Shown piece by piece: positions 37,337 to 45,407 of a DNA stretch of 64,000 bases. Where the stretch lies: the NCBI RefSeq assembly GCF_030848945.1, contig NZ_JANHAX010000003.1, forward strand, positions 372,001-436,000. The letters run 5' to 3'. The number at the start of each line of letters is the position of its first letter. Positions within the stretch are counted from its first letter, which is position 1. The notes under the pieces are model-generated. The model was not told where the DNA came from, did no database searches, and saw only the letters and a list, made by a program, of their open reading frames with translations. Both the position numbers and the translations under genes were made by a program. The stretch is from Marimonas arenosa (GTDB lineage: Bacteria; Pseudomonadota; Alphaproteobacteria; Rhodobacterales; Rhodobacteraceae).

Positions 37337-38167
37337 TTAGCCCTGGCGGGCGAGGAGGTCTGCTTTGATCTCGGCAATGCACTCCAGCGCCTCCGCCCGC
37401 GTGTTGCGGATGTTGGGGCGGAAGCCCTGGCTTTCGGCGCGCAGGCGGATTTCCTCTTCGGTTTCCGAGCCGGGGGCGAAGCGGACCGAGCCGAGCGAGG
37501 CGGCGATGTTGAGCCGCTTGCCGCGATAGGCGTAGCGGACCCAGGCCCCGGGATGGATCTCGCAATTCTCCATGTTGACGAGGAAGAACCACTTGCGGTC
37601 GCTTTCTTTGATCTTCTCTTCGAGGTAGTCATAGACATCATCGACATCGCGGGAATGCTCGAAGGTCATGTTGGAGAAATCGGCCTCCATGATCGGACCA
37701 TCGGGATCGAAGCTGATCCGCGCGGCGATCTGGTCGAGGGTGAAATTGGGATCATGCGTGATCCGGGCACGGCGCTTGGATTTGAAGGTCTTGATCCGGG
37801 CGATGGCGCTGTCGCGGTCGGCGAAGAGGTTGGGATCGAAGCGTTCGGTTGCGGCGTCGCGCTCGATCTGGCGGCGGGTGGCCTCGGAGGCGTCAAACCG
37901 CACCGAGCCCATGGAATGGGCCATGTTGAGATCCTTGCCGCGGCGCGAAAACGCGATCCAGGCCGAGCTGTCGATGGTGCAGCCCGAATAGTTGACCAGG
38001 AAGAACCACTGGTCCTCGCCGGTTTCGCGGATGCGCTCTTCGATCCGGTCGTAGAATTCATTGACCAGCGCCGAGCTGGAAAAATCGAAGCCCGAGAAAT
38101 CGGCCTCCATGGTCTGCAGATCGTCATGGAACGTGATGCGGGCATCGAAAACGTCAGTCACGGGCAA
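37337..38167 (-). CDS. Unknown protein made of two copies of one domain
   Basis: The 276-residue protein contains an internal duplication. Repeat 1 (about residues 8-130) and repeat 2 (about 148-276) share MEADFS (20-25 and 160-165), WFFLVN (54-59 and 193-198) and GSVRF (87-91 and 226-230), at a constant offset of 139-140. Each repeat looks like a mixed alpha/beta domain, perhaps of STAS or SpoIIAA type, but I am not certain. It has no signal peptide or membrane span. It is transcribed against the importer operon, between the LivF-type ATPase and the second CoA ligase, with which it shares a 98-base divergent gap. Confidence 0.85.
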   Translation of the reverse strand: MPVTDVFDARITFHDDLQTMEADFSGFDFSSSALVNEFYDRIEERIRETGEDQWFFLVNYSGCTIDSSAWIAFSRRGKDLNMAHSMGSVRFDASEATRRQIERDAATERFDPNLFADRDSAIARIKTFKSKRRARITHDPNFTLDQIAARISFDPDGPIMEADFSNMTFEHSRDVDDVYDYLEEKIKESDRKWFFLVNMENCEIHPGAWVRYAYRGKRLNIAASLGSVRFAPGSETEEEIRLRAESQGFRPNIRNTRAEALECIAEIKADLLARQG

Positions 38168-38265
38168 GTCCCCACAGGCGGCAAAACTCGCCTCCTAGTA
38201 GAGGATGACGCAGGGGAAAGCAAGAACTGTATACCGGTGTATGCAAAGTTTGGGAGGTCGGGCCG

Positions 38266-39438
38266 ATGAGCCAGTATTTCGATGATCTGGAAACCCGTTC
38301 GGCGGATCAGCGCGCGGCAGAGCAACTTCAGGCCCTGAACGGGCAGTTGGAAAAGTATGGGTTGGCATCGCTGCCGGATCTGGCGGCTCTTGTCGGGCTG
38401 CCGGTGCTGCGGAAGTCCGACCTTGGCGCGCGGCAGAAGGCGCAGCCGCCGTTTGGCAGCCTGCCGGTGTCGAACGTCGCGCACTATTTCCAGAGCCCCG
38501 GACCGATCTATGAGCCGGGCGGGATCAGCCGCGATTGGTGGCGGTCGGGCCGGGCGATGTATGCCGCGGGCATCCGGGCCAATGACATCGTGCAGAACTG
38601 TTTTTCCTACCATCTGACGCCAGCCGGCATGATGTTCGAGACCGGCGCCCGGGCCATTGGCTGCGCGGTGCTGCCCGCTGGCACCGGCCAGACAGAACTG
38701 CAGGCCCAGGCCGCCCATGACATCGGTTGCACCGCCTATACCGGGACGCCGGATTACCTCAAGATTATCCTCGACAAGGCTGAAGAAATGGGACTGCCCC
38801 TCGGCTTCTCGAAGGCGGCGGTAGGCGGCGGTGCCCTGTTCCCGACCCTTCGGCAGGAATACGCCGACCGAGGCATCCAATGCCTGCAGGGCTATGGCAC
38901 CGCCGATCTGGGGTCGATCGCCTACGAAAGCCCGGCAATGGAGGGCATGATTGTCGACGAGGGCGTGATCGTCGAGATCGTCACGCCGGGCACCGGTGAT
39001 CCGGTTGCGCCCGGAGAGGTCGGTGAAGTGGTGGTGACGACGTTGAACCCCGACTATGCGCTCATCCGCTTCGCCACCGGCGATCTCTCTGCGGTTCTGC
39101 CCGGTGCAAGCCCTTGCGGGCGCACCAATATGCGGATCAAGGGCTGGATGGGGCGGGCCGACCAGACCACGAAGATCAAGGGCATGTTCGTTCGGCCCGA
39201 GCAGGTGGCGGCGCTGGTGGCCAAGCATACCGAAATCGCCAAGGCACGCGTGATTGCCGGACGCGACGGCGAGATGGACACGATGACGGTGCAGATCGAG
39301 GCCGCCGGCGGCGATGCTGCGGTCTATGCCAAGTCGGTCAGCGAAGTCCTGAAGTTGAAAGGCCAGATCGAAATCGTCGCGCCTGGCAGCCTTCCCAACG
39401 ACGGAAAAGTCATCGAAGATACGCGCACTTACGATTGA
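38266..39438 (+). CDS. PaaK-like CoA ligase (phenylacetate-CoA ligase family)
   Basis: The 390-residue adenylating enzyme resembles PaaK in size and in motifs such as LQGYGTADLGSIAYE, VVTTLNPDYALIRFATGDL and KIKGMFVRPEQV. The usual phosphate loop with SSGTTG is missing: the equivalent region has YFQSPGPIYEPGG, which may lower adenylation or reflect another substrate. The enzyme would join CoA to an aryl or short acid. It follows the importer operon and suggests a second activation step. Its name should not be taken as proof of phenylacetate. Confidence 0.87.
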   Translation: MSQYFDDLETRSADQRAAEQLQALNGQLEKYGLASLPDLAALVGLPVLRKSDLGARQKAQPPFGSLPVSNVAHYFQSPGPIYEPGGISRDWWRSGRAMYAAGIRANDIVQNCFSYHLTPAGMMFETGARAIGCAVLPAGTGQTELQAQAAHDIGCTAYTGTPDYLKIILDKAEEMGLPLGFSKAAVGGGALFPTLRQEYADRGIQCLQGYGTADLGSIAYESPAMEGMIVDEGVIVEIVTPGTGDPVAPGEVGEVVVTTLNPDYALIRFATGDLSAVLPGASPCGRTNMRIKGWMGRADQTTKIKGMFVRPEQVAALVAKHTEIAKARVIAGRDGEMDTMTVQIEAAGGDAAVYAKSVSEVLKLKGQIEIVAPGSLPNDGKVIEDTRTYD

Positions 39439-39479
39439 CCCCGGGGGCGCAGCCCTCGGATCAACAGGGGAGCTGTGCG

Positions 39480-41114
39480 ATGAAGTACGTTTTCAACGGG
39501 CTGGTGGGCATTTGCCTGTCGGTTCTGGCCGCCGGCGCTTGGGCGGATGACCTGGCGCTGGTGATCTCCAACCATAAATACGAAGGCCAGGCGCCACTGA
39601 TCGCAGGCGAGGCCGCAGCCGGCTTGGCTGAGGACCTGAAAGAGCGCGGCTGGACGGTGTTCACGGCGCGCGATAGCAGCCTGGCCGACATGCGGCAAAA
39701 GGCCCGCGACTTGCGCGCGACGATGCAGCGCACGCCCGAGCCCGATCGGGTGATCATCGCCATCACCGGCCTGATGGCGGAAAACGACCGTGACAGCTGG
39801 CTTCTGGCTGACACCGCCGAGAAGCCGGACATGCTCAACATCGGGGCGCAGGGGCTGAGCCTTGGTGCCTTGGCCGAGATCGCCGGCCTGGCGCCGGGCA
39901 AGGCGGTTTTGATGATCGGTCAGGTAGATGCGGCGGTCGAATTGGGCATGGGCCTGCGCCCGGGCCCTGGCAGCGTGACGGCGCCCCAGGGCGTGATCGT
40001 GGTGCAGGGCCAGATGGGGGCGCTGCGGCGCTGGGCGCGCGACACTCTGCTCGACCCGCAAAACAGCATCGAGCAAGCGCTGCGCGGGCTGCCGCGCAAC
40101 AGCGCCGCACGGGGATACAGCTCGCAGGCCGAAAGTTTTACCGTCGCTGGTGAACGGACCACCGTGGGGCCGATGGGCGAAATGGCCTATTGGAACGCGG
40201 TGCGCGATATTGGGTCGCTCGAGGCGCTGCAGGCCTATCTCAATCGTTTTCCTGCCGGCTTGTTCGCTGCCGAGGCGCGGACCAGGTTGGCCGAGTTGAC
40301 GCGCGATCCGCTGGACGTGGCACGCGAGGCTGAGGAGGCGCTGGGGCTCACGCGCAACGACCGGCGCCAGATCCAGCGCAACTTGGCGCTTCTGGGCTTC
40401 GATCCGCGCGGCATCGACGGGCTTTTCGGCCGGGGCTCGCGGGCGGCGATTGCCGCCTGGCAGCGCTCCGCCGGCTATGAAGGCAACGGCTTTCTGACCG
40501 CTGGGCAAGTGGCCGAACTGCAGCGCCAGGCCGCTGTGCGTGCCGCCGAGTTGGAACGCGAGGCGCAGTTGCGACGCGAGGCAGAGGAACGTGCTGACCG
40601 ACAGTTCTGGCAGCAGCTGGGCCGCGACGAGGCCAGCCTTCGACGCTATCTCGAGCGATACCCGGACGGGCTTTTCGCCGAGGATGCGCAAGCCCGGCTC
40701 GACCTGATTCTGGAAGAACGTCTCGCGCGGGCCGAGGCCCGTGAACGGGCCGCCTGGGATCGGGCACAGGAGGCCAATACTATCGCGGCATATCGCGGTT
40801 TCCTCGACCGTTTCCCAAATGGCAGTTTCGCGGCCGAGGCGCGCGACCGCATCGCCGAACTGCGGGCCGAGTCCGAGAATGCCGCCGAGATCGAGCGGTT
40901 GAGAAAGCACGAGGCCGAGATCCTGCCGAACCAGGGCGCGCGCAAGGTGGTGGAACAGATCCTGTCGGTGCGGGGCTTCAAGCCCGGCGACGTGGACGGC
41001 AACTTTACCCGAGAGACCCGTCGCGCAATCCGCCGCTTCCAGCGTGAACGGGGCTTGCCGGTGACCGGGTTCGTGAGCCAGCAAACGATGGTCGTTCTCA
41101 TGTTGTCGCGCTGA
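39480..41114 (+). CDS. Secreted caspase-fold protein with degenerate active site and two peptidoglycan-binding domains
   Basis: A 544-residue protein with a signal peptide (cleavage after GAWA, about residue 22). The N-terminal part (about 23-215) has the start of a metacaspase-like domain (DDLALVISNHKYE). The catalytic histidine strand reads IIAITGLMAEN instead of S-G-H-G, and the cysteine strand reads VLMIGQVDAA instead of D-A-C. Two peptidoglycan-binding domains follow, at about 285-350 (LGFDPRGIDGLFG) and 480-544 (RGFKPGDVDGNFT), separated by a charged helical region. It is likely a periplasmic non-catalytic scaffold or cell-wall sensor. Start is ATG at 39480. Confidence 0.85.
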   Translation: MKYVFNGLVGICLSVLAAGAWADDLALVISNHKYEGQAPLIAGEAAAGLAEDLKERGWTVFTARDSSLADMRQKARDLRATMQRTPEPDRVIIAITGLMAENDRDSWLLADTAEKPDMLNIGAQGLSLGALAEIAGLAPGKAVLMIGQVDAAVELGMGLRPGPGSVTAPQGVIVVQGQMGALRRWARDTLLDPQNSIEQALRGLPRNSAARGYSSQAESFTVAGERTTVGPMGEMAYWNAVRDIGSLEALQAYLNRFPAGLFAAEARTRLAELTRDPLDVAREAEEALGLTRNDRRQIQRNLALLGFDPRGIDGLFGRGSRAAIAAWQRSAGYEGNGFLTAGQVAELQRQAAVRAAELEREAQLRREAEERADRQFWQQLGRDEASLRRYLERYPDGLFAEDAQARLDLILEERLARAEARERAAWDRAQEANTIAAYRGFLDRFPNGSFAAEARDRIAELRAESENAAEIERLRKHEAEILPNQGARKVVEQILSVRGFKPGDVDGNFTRETRRAIRRFQRERGLPVTGFVSQQTMVVLMLSR

Positions 41115-41136
41115 AGCGCACTGGTGACCCGGGTCC

Positions 41137-42945
41137 TCAGCGCTGCAAAACGTAGCTGCCGGGGGCGTCGTCGAGCGGCCGATAGCCGGCCTTGGGTGCC
41201 CCCAACGGTGGCGGGTCGGTGGGATCACCGCTTTTCCCGGCCAACCAGTCGGTCCAGGCCGGCCACCAGCTGCCCTCGATTTGGCCGTTGGTCGCGAACC
41301 ATTCTTCGGGCCCGGTATAGAGCGCGCCGGGCGGACGATGATGGATACGGTAGTGCCGGCCCTTGTGGCCGGGTTCCGAAACGATTCCACCGTTGTGGCC
41401 GCCCTTGGTCAGCACGAAGGTCAGGTCGCCATCGGTGAAGAGCTTTGTCTTGTACACGGATTGCCAAGGCGCGATGTGGTCTTTTTCGGTTCCGACAAGA
41501 AAGATCGGCGCGGTGATATCCGAGAGTGCGATGACACGGCCGTTGACGGCAAAACGACCGGCGGTCAGGCGGTTCTCCATGAACAGCCCACGCAGGTACT
41601 CCGAATGCATCCGCGCCGGCATGCGGGTCGCATCGGCGTTCCATGTGCCCAAGTCGGTAGCTGCTTCCTCGATTCCCATCAGATAGCGCCGCACCGCGCG
41701 GGTCCAGACCAGGTCTTCGGCGCGGATGGCTCGGAAGGCACCGACCATCTGGGCGGCGTCGAGATAACCCTGATCATACATCAGATCCTCGAGCAACGAG
41801 ACCTGGCTTTCGTCGAGAAAGAGCAGCAACTCGCCGGCCTCGGTGAAGTCGGTCTGGGCCGCGAGCAGGGTCATGGAGGCAAGCCGGTCGTCGCCGTCGC
41901 GGGCCATGGTTGCGGCCGCGATCGCCAGGATGGTGCCGCCAAGGCAATAGCCGGTGGCGTGGATCTTCTCGCCGCCGGAAATGGTCGAGACCGCGTCCAT
42001 CGCCGCCATCACCCCCTTGGCGCGGTAGTCGTCGAGCGAGACGTCGCGCAGCTCGGGACCGGGATTGATCCACGAGATGCAGAATACGGTAAAGCCCTGA
42101 CCAACGAGGTAGTTGATCAGGGAATTCTCGGGCCGCAGGTCGAGAATGTAATATTTCATGATCCAGGCCGGCACGATCAGGATCGGTTCGGGACGGACCG
42201 TGTCGGTTTGTGGTGTGTATTGCAGCAATTCGAACAGTTCGTTGCGATAGACCACCTTGCCGGGGGTGCAGGCCAGATCACGACCAACCTGGAAGTTCTC
42301 TGGCGGCGTGTCCTTTTCGTGCAGCGCTGCTTTCATGAGATCGCGCCAGAAGAGTTGAGCACCCAAGGCGAGGTTGCCGCCGCGGGATTTCGCGGTGGCC
42401 TCGATAGTCTCGGGATTGGTGAAAAGCAGGTTCGACGGCGACACCATGTCAAGCGCTTGGCGCGCCATGAAGTGCACTCGCTGGGCGTCGGAATGCTGGA
42501 GACCGGGAATGTCGCAAGCGGCGTGATCCCACCAGTCTTCGAGTGCGAGATAGGCCTGCTGCATCGCGTTGAACGGTGGCTTGGCCCACCCGTGGTGAGT
42601 GAAGCGGTGATCGTTCGGGCCGGGGGCGAAGGGGGGCTCGCCCTGGCCGATGGCGTGAGCGAAGACCTTCCAGGCGTTTTCAACCCCGTGCTCGGCCAGT
42701 TCGAGCTGGCGGCCCGGGGCGCGCGACAGGTGCACCGCCCAGTCGAACCAGGCATCGGCTGCGGAATGCGGCGAGGCGCCCATGGTCAGACGAGCGAAAT
42801 GGGCGCGCAGCGCGCGGTCGAGCAGATCGTGGGGATGGCCGAGCTTGTCGTGGCCGGTGTGTTTTGCGGGCGGAGGCGTCATGGTGATGTGTGGCATGCG
42901 ATTCGTGTCTAGGGACAGGATGACGGTTTTTTGCGGAAGCTTCAT
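41137..42945 (-). CDS. phaC: Poly(3-hydroxyalkanoate) polymerase, class I
   Basis: The 602-residue protein matches class I PHA synthases. It has the lipase-like box GYCLGG with active cysteine 334, an aspartate in GTEKDHIAPW and histidine in TKGGHNGGIV, the usual triad order. It polymerises 3-hydroxybutyryl-CoA at storage-granule surfaces. Start could be ATG 42945 or the in-frame ATG 16 codons later (42897); neither has a clear Shine-Dalgarno site. phaA/phaB and phasin genes are not in the window. Confidence 0.95.
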   Translation of the reverse strand: MKLPQKTVILSLDTNRMPHITMTPPPAKHTGHDKLGHPHDLLDRALRAHFARLTMGASPHSAADAWFDWAVHLSRAPGRQLELAEHGVENAWKVFAHAIGQGEPPFAPGPNDHRFTHHGWAKPPFNAMQQAYLALEDWWDHAACDIPGLQHSDAQRVHFMARQALDMVSPSNLLFTNPETIEATAKSRGGNLALGAQLFWRDLMKAALHEKDTPPENFQVGRDLACTPGKVVYRNELFELLQYTPQTDTVRPEPILIVPAWIMKYYILDLRPENSLINYLVGQGFTVFCISWINPGPELRDVSLDDYRAKGVMAAMDAVSTISGGEKIHATGYCLGGTILAIAAATMARDGDDRLASMTLLAAQTDFTEAGELLLFLDESQVSLLEDLMYDQGYLDAAQMVGAFRAIRAEDLVWTRAVRRYLMGIEEAATDLGTWNADATRMPARMHSEYLRGLFMENRLTAGRFAVNGRVIALSDITAPIFLVGTEKDHIAPWQSVYKTKLFTDGDLTFVLTKGGHNGGIVSEPGHKGRHYRIHHRPPGALYTGPEEWFATNGQIEGSWWPAWTDWLAGKSGDPTDPPPLGAPKAGYRPLDDAPGSYVLQR

Positions 42946-43006
42946 GTCGAAGTTGTGAAACGGCCTGTCCGGGCCGCTTCTGTGCCGAACCTTCTGCCCG
43001 GAAACG

Positions 43007-43036
43007 AAAAAACCGCCCGGAAAACGGGCGGTTTTT
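43007..43036. terminator. Bidirectional terminator between phaC and rpmJ
   Basis: CCGCCCG-GAAAA-CGGGCGG is flanked by six A on one side and five T on the other, so it works as an intrinsic terminator in either direction. On the minus strand it lies 19 bases after the rpmJ stop and ends the tRNA-Val/rpmJ transcript ahead of phaC. Confidence 0.93.
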
Positions 43037-43054
43037 CAAAGCTTTGCGTCAGGT

Positions 43055-43180
43055 TCAGCCTTGCCGGGCCTTGAACCGGCGCTGGGTCTTGTTGATCACG
43101 TAAACGCGGCCTTTGCGGCGCACGACGCGGCAATCGCGGTGCCGGTTCTTCAGCGAACGCAGCGAGTTCTTGACCTTCAT
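43055..43180 (-). CDS. rpmJ: 50S ribosomal protein L36
   Basis: This 41-residue, highly basic protein starts [20 protein letters not shown] and ends FKARQG. It is the alternative, zinc-free type of L36, with only one cysteine rather than the C4/CCCH zinc-binding set, as is normal in alphaproteobacteria. It is a component of the large ribosomal subunit. The gene was found by translating the minus strand from the ATG at 43180, preceded by GGAGAGACC. It lies 84 bases downstream of tRNA-Val on the same strand. Confidence 0.96.
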   Translation of the reverse strand: MKVKNSLRSLKNRHRDCRVVRRKGRVYVINKTQRRFKARQG

Positions 43181-43264
43181 CGGTCTCTCCTCATTTTCGC
43201 GGCGCTGGGCCATGCGCCTTCGGGTTTCGGGCGCCCCGCGTTGGATGCGAGGCCGTGAATTCCA

Positions 43265-43339
<75 letters not shown>

Positions 43340-43484
43340 TATGGTCCGGTGGGACTGCACCCCAATAAACTGGGGCGCGGGAAAATCCGCGCCGGTCTGC
43401 GCGTCTATAAAAGGAGTCGGGACAGGGATCAAGGGCTTTTGAGCGCTGAAAAAACCGGGTAATCATGTCGCAACAGGAGACGCG

Positions 43485-44348
43485 ATGCCCAAGGTTGCCT
43501 ATGATCTGATCCACCCCGAGAAGCGCACCACCTCGGTGGTGTTCGCCTCGCCGCATTCGGGGCGGGATTATCCCTGGACCTTCCTGCGTTCGACCCGGCT
43601 CGATCGCCAGACAATCCGTTCGTCCGAAGATGCGTTTGTGGATCAACTATTTGATTTTGCACCCCAATTTGGAGCACCTTTCCTGCGGGCCGGGGCGCCG
43701 CGCTGTTTCGTCGACCTCAACCGCGGGCCTGATGAGCTCGACCCGGCGCTGATCGAGGGGGTGGCCAAGCAGGGCCATAACCCGCGCATTGCCAGCGGGT
43801 TGGGCGTGATCCCGCGGGTGGTGTCGGGCGGGCGGCCGATCTATCGCGGTAAGCTGGCCTATGCAGAGGCGAGACGGCGGATCGATACCTATTGGAAACC
43901 CTATCACCAGATGCTTGAACTTCAGCTGAACCAGGCGCACGCCCTGTTCGGCGAAGCGATTCTGGTCGATTGCCATTCGATGCCACACGAGGCGCTGGAC
44001 GTGATTGCGCGCGGCGTGAAAAAGCGTCCCGAGGTGGTGATCGGCGATCGTTTCGGCGCGGCGGCCTCGACCGAAGTGGTTGAAAGAATTGAAGCTTCTT
44101 TTGCGTCCGCCGGGCTGACCGTGGTCCGCAATTCGCCTTTTGCCGGTGCCTATATCGTGCAGACCTACGGCCGCCCGGCGCAGAATCGCCACGCGGTGCA
44201 GATCGAGGTCGACCGCTCGCTCTATATGAACGAGACGATGGTGCGACCCAACGGAAACTTCAATGCTTTCAGGCGCTTGATGCGCCAGGTCGTGGCCGAG
44301 ATCGCCGAGATCGGCCGCGCCCAGGAGCTGCCGCTGGCGGCGGAGTGA
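43485..44348 (+). CDS. N-formylglutamate amidohydrolase
   Basis: The 287-residue protein has FGase-family features: SPHSGRDYP near residue 22, a RCFVDLNRGPDELDP motif and LVDCHSMP (metal-binding). It hydrolyses N-formylglutamate to glutamate and formate, the last step of the five-step histidine breakdown route, or related N-formyl amino acids. No hut genes are adjacent. The ATG has an AGGAGA site. It is divergent from tRNA-Val/rpmJ. Confidence 0.93.
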   Translation: MPKVAYDLIHPEKRTTSVVFASPHSGRDYPWTFLRSTRLDRQTIRSSEDAFVDQLFDFAPQFGAPFLRAGAPRCFVDLNRGPDELDPALIEGVAKQGHNPRIASGLGVIPRVVSGGRPIYRGKLAYAEARRRIDTYWKPYHQMLELQLNQAHALFGEAILVDCHSMPHEALDVIARGVKKRPEVVIGDRFGAAASTEVVERIEASFASAGLTVVRNSPFAGAYIVQTYGRPAQNRHAVQIEVDRSLYMNETMVRPNGNFNAFRRLMRQVVAEIAEIGRAQELPLAAE

Positions 44349-44425
44349 TCGGTCCCCGGCTAAAGCTTTGTCAAGTCAGAGTCCCACAGGGTTAACGGCG
44401 CTCGAGTTCAGAAAACCCGGTGTAT

Positions 44426-44473
44426 GGCAGCCCGGCTGGCAGCCTGGCTGGCACCCCGTCTGGCGTGCGGTGG
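44426..44473 (+). repeat. 12-bp degenerate tandem repeat
   Basis: Units at 44426-44437 (GGCAGCCCGGCT), 44438-44449 (GGCAGCCTGGCT) and 44450-44461 (GGCACCCCGTCT) repeat in tandem, with a weaker fourth unit to 44473. It lies in a 225-base gene-free gap between the N-formylglutamate amidohydrolase stop and the end of the convergent RraA-family gene. A 21-codon open frame from ATG 44424 crosses it but has no support. Confidence 0.7.
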
Positions 44474-44505
44474 GGTAAGGTTAGGATAGGGGATGGGTTA
44501 AGGGG
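44472..44505 (+). repeat. G-tract cluster, possible G-quadruplex
   Basis: The + strand has GGGG-taa-GG-tta-GG-ata-GGGG-at-GGG-ttaa-GGGG, directly after the tandem repeat. At least four G-runs with short loops could form a two-layer quadruplex, with three-layer forms possible if the loop is longer. It is downstream of two convergent genes, where it might affect transcript ends. Confidence 0.45.
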
Positions 44506-44573
44506 CCGCGCGGCTGGTTTTTGGATGTCTCTTCAGCGGGACGAAGCTGTCGTGGCATAAGTTGAGAAATTTC

Positions 44574-45272
44574 TCAGTCCTTCCGAACGGTGTTGTCGCT
44601 TGCCAGATACTCCTCCACCCAATTGGGCACCTTCAATCCTTGAGCCACTTCGGCGTCCAATGACGTCTCCAGTTCAGAGATATGCGCCAGCTTTTGGATA
44701 ACCTCGTCTATTCGCTCGAAGGGAACGGTAACCACTCCATCTCGGTCGGCGACAATCATGTCGCCCGTTTCGATCTCCTGACCGCCGATCTGTATCGGAA
44801 AGCCCACCGATCCGGGACCCGACATGTGCGGAGATGCAGGCGTAAGACCTGCGCACCAAACCGGTAATCCGACTGGCACGATGCCTTCATAGTCCCGAAC
44901 CGGGCCATCTGTGACAAAACCCGCCGCGCCATTGTTTTTCATCATGCCGACAAGGCGATCCCCCGCAGCGGCGCAACCGGTATGGGCTGCAAACGCCGAT
45001 ACGACCACGTCGCCGGGTTTGATGAATTTCAGGGACGCGAATGTTGCAAGTACATCCGCAGCGCCGCAGTCGGCAGTCAAAGCGGGCCCTGCGGCGACGC
45101 AATGCAGATCCCGTCCGCCTCCAATCGGCTGGATGCTGGACGACAGAGCGCCTCCTCCGAGAAGAGCGTCCACAACAAATCCCGTTGGAATCCCCTGAAA
45201 GGCGGAAATCTGCGCATCGGTCGGCCGTCGAAACGCGGACCTTATCGTCAGCGTCGGTAGGGCTTCAATCAT
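44574..45272 (-). CDS. RraA / HMG-aldolase family protein
   Basis: A 232-residue member of the RraA-like fold. Conserved elements include GDRLVGMMKNNGAAGFVTDGP followed by RD, the metal- and substrate-binding Arg-Asp, and VADRDGVVTVP near the C-terminus. Relatives are 4-hydroxy-4-methyl-2-oxoglutarate aldolases, oxaloacetate decarboxylases or RNase E regulators; sequence alone does not decide, but the RD motif favours an aldolase. It stands alone, with no neighbouring ring-cleavage genes. Confidence 0.88.
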   Translation of the reverse strand: MIEALPTLTIRSAFRRPTDAQISAFQGIPTGFVVDALLGGGALSSSIQPIGGGRDLHCVAAGPALTADCGAADVLATFASLKFIKPGDVVVSAFAAHTGCAAAGDRLVGMMKNNGAAGFVTDGPVRDYEGIVPVGLPVWCAGLTPASPHMSGPGSVGFPIQIGGQEIETGDMIVADRDGVVTVPFERIDEVIQKLAHISELETSLDAEVAQGLKVPNWVEEYLASDNTVRKD

Positions 45273-45407
45273 CGTATGTCTCTATCCCTGTGTTCAGATG
45301 GGAAATGCTGCAACAATTCCCCATCTACAGCAATACAACCCAGTTTCCGTTGTGCGAAATCATGAGCATCGCGTCTGCTAAGGGCTCAAACCGGCCTTTC
45401 TGAAAAC

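Noticed and set aside
38220..38245. Palindrome ATAC-CGGT-GTAT upstream of the PaaK-like gene
   Set aside because: Arms are only four bases, not distinguishable from chance.
44424..44490. 21-codon peptide over the 12-bp repeat
   Set aside because: No ribosome site or similarity; codons simply follow the repeat.
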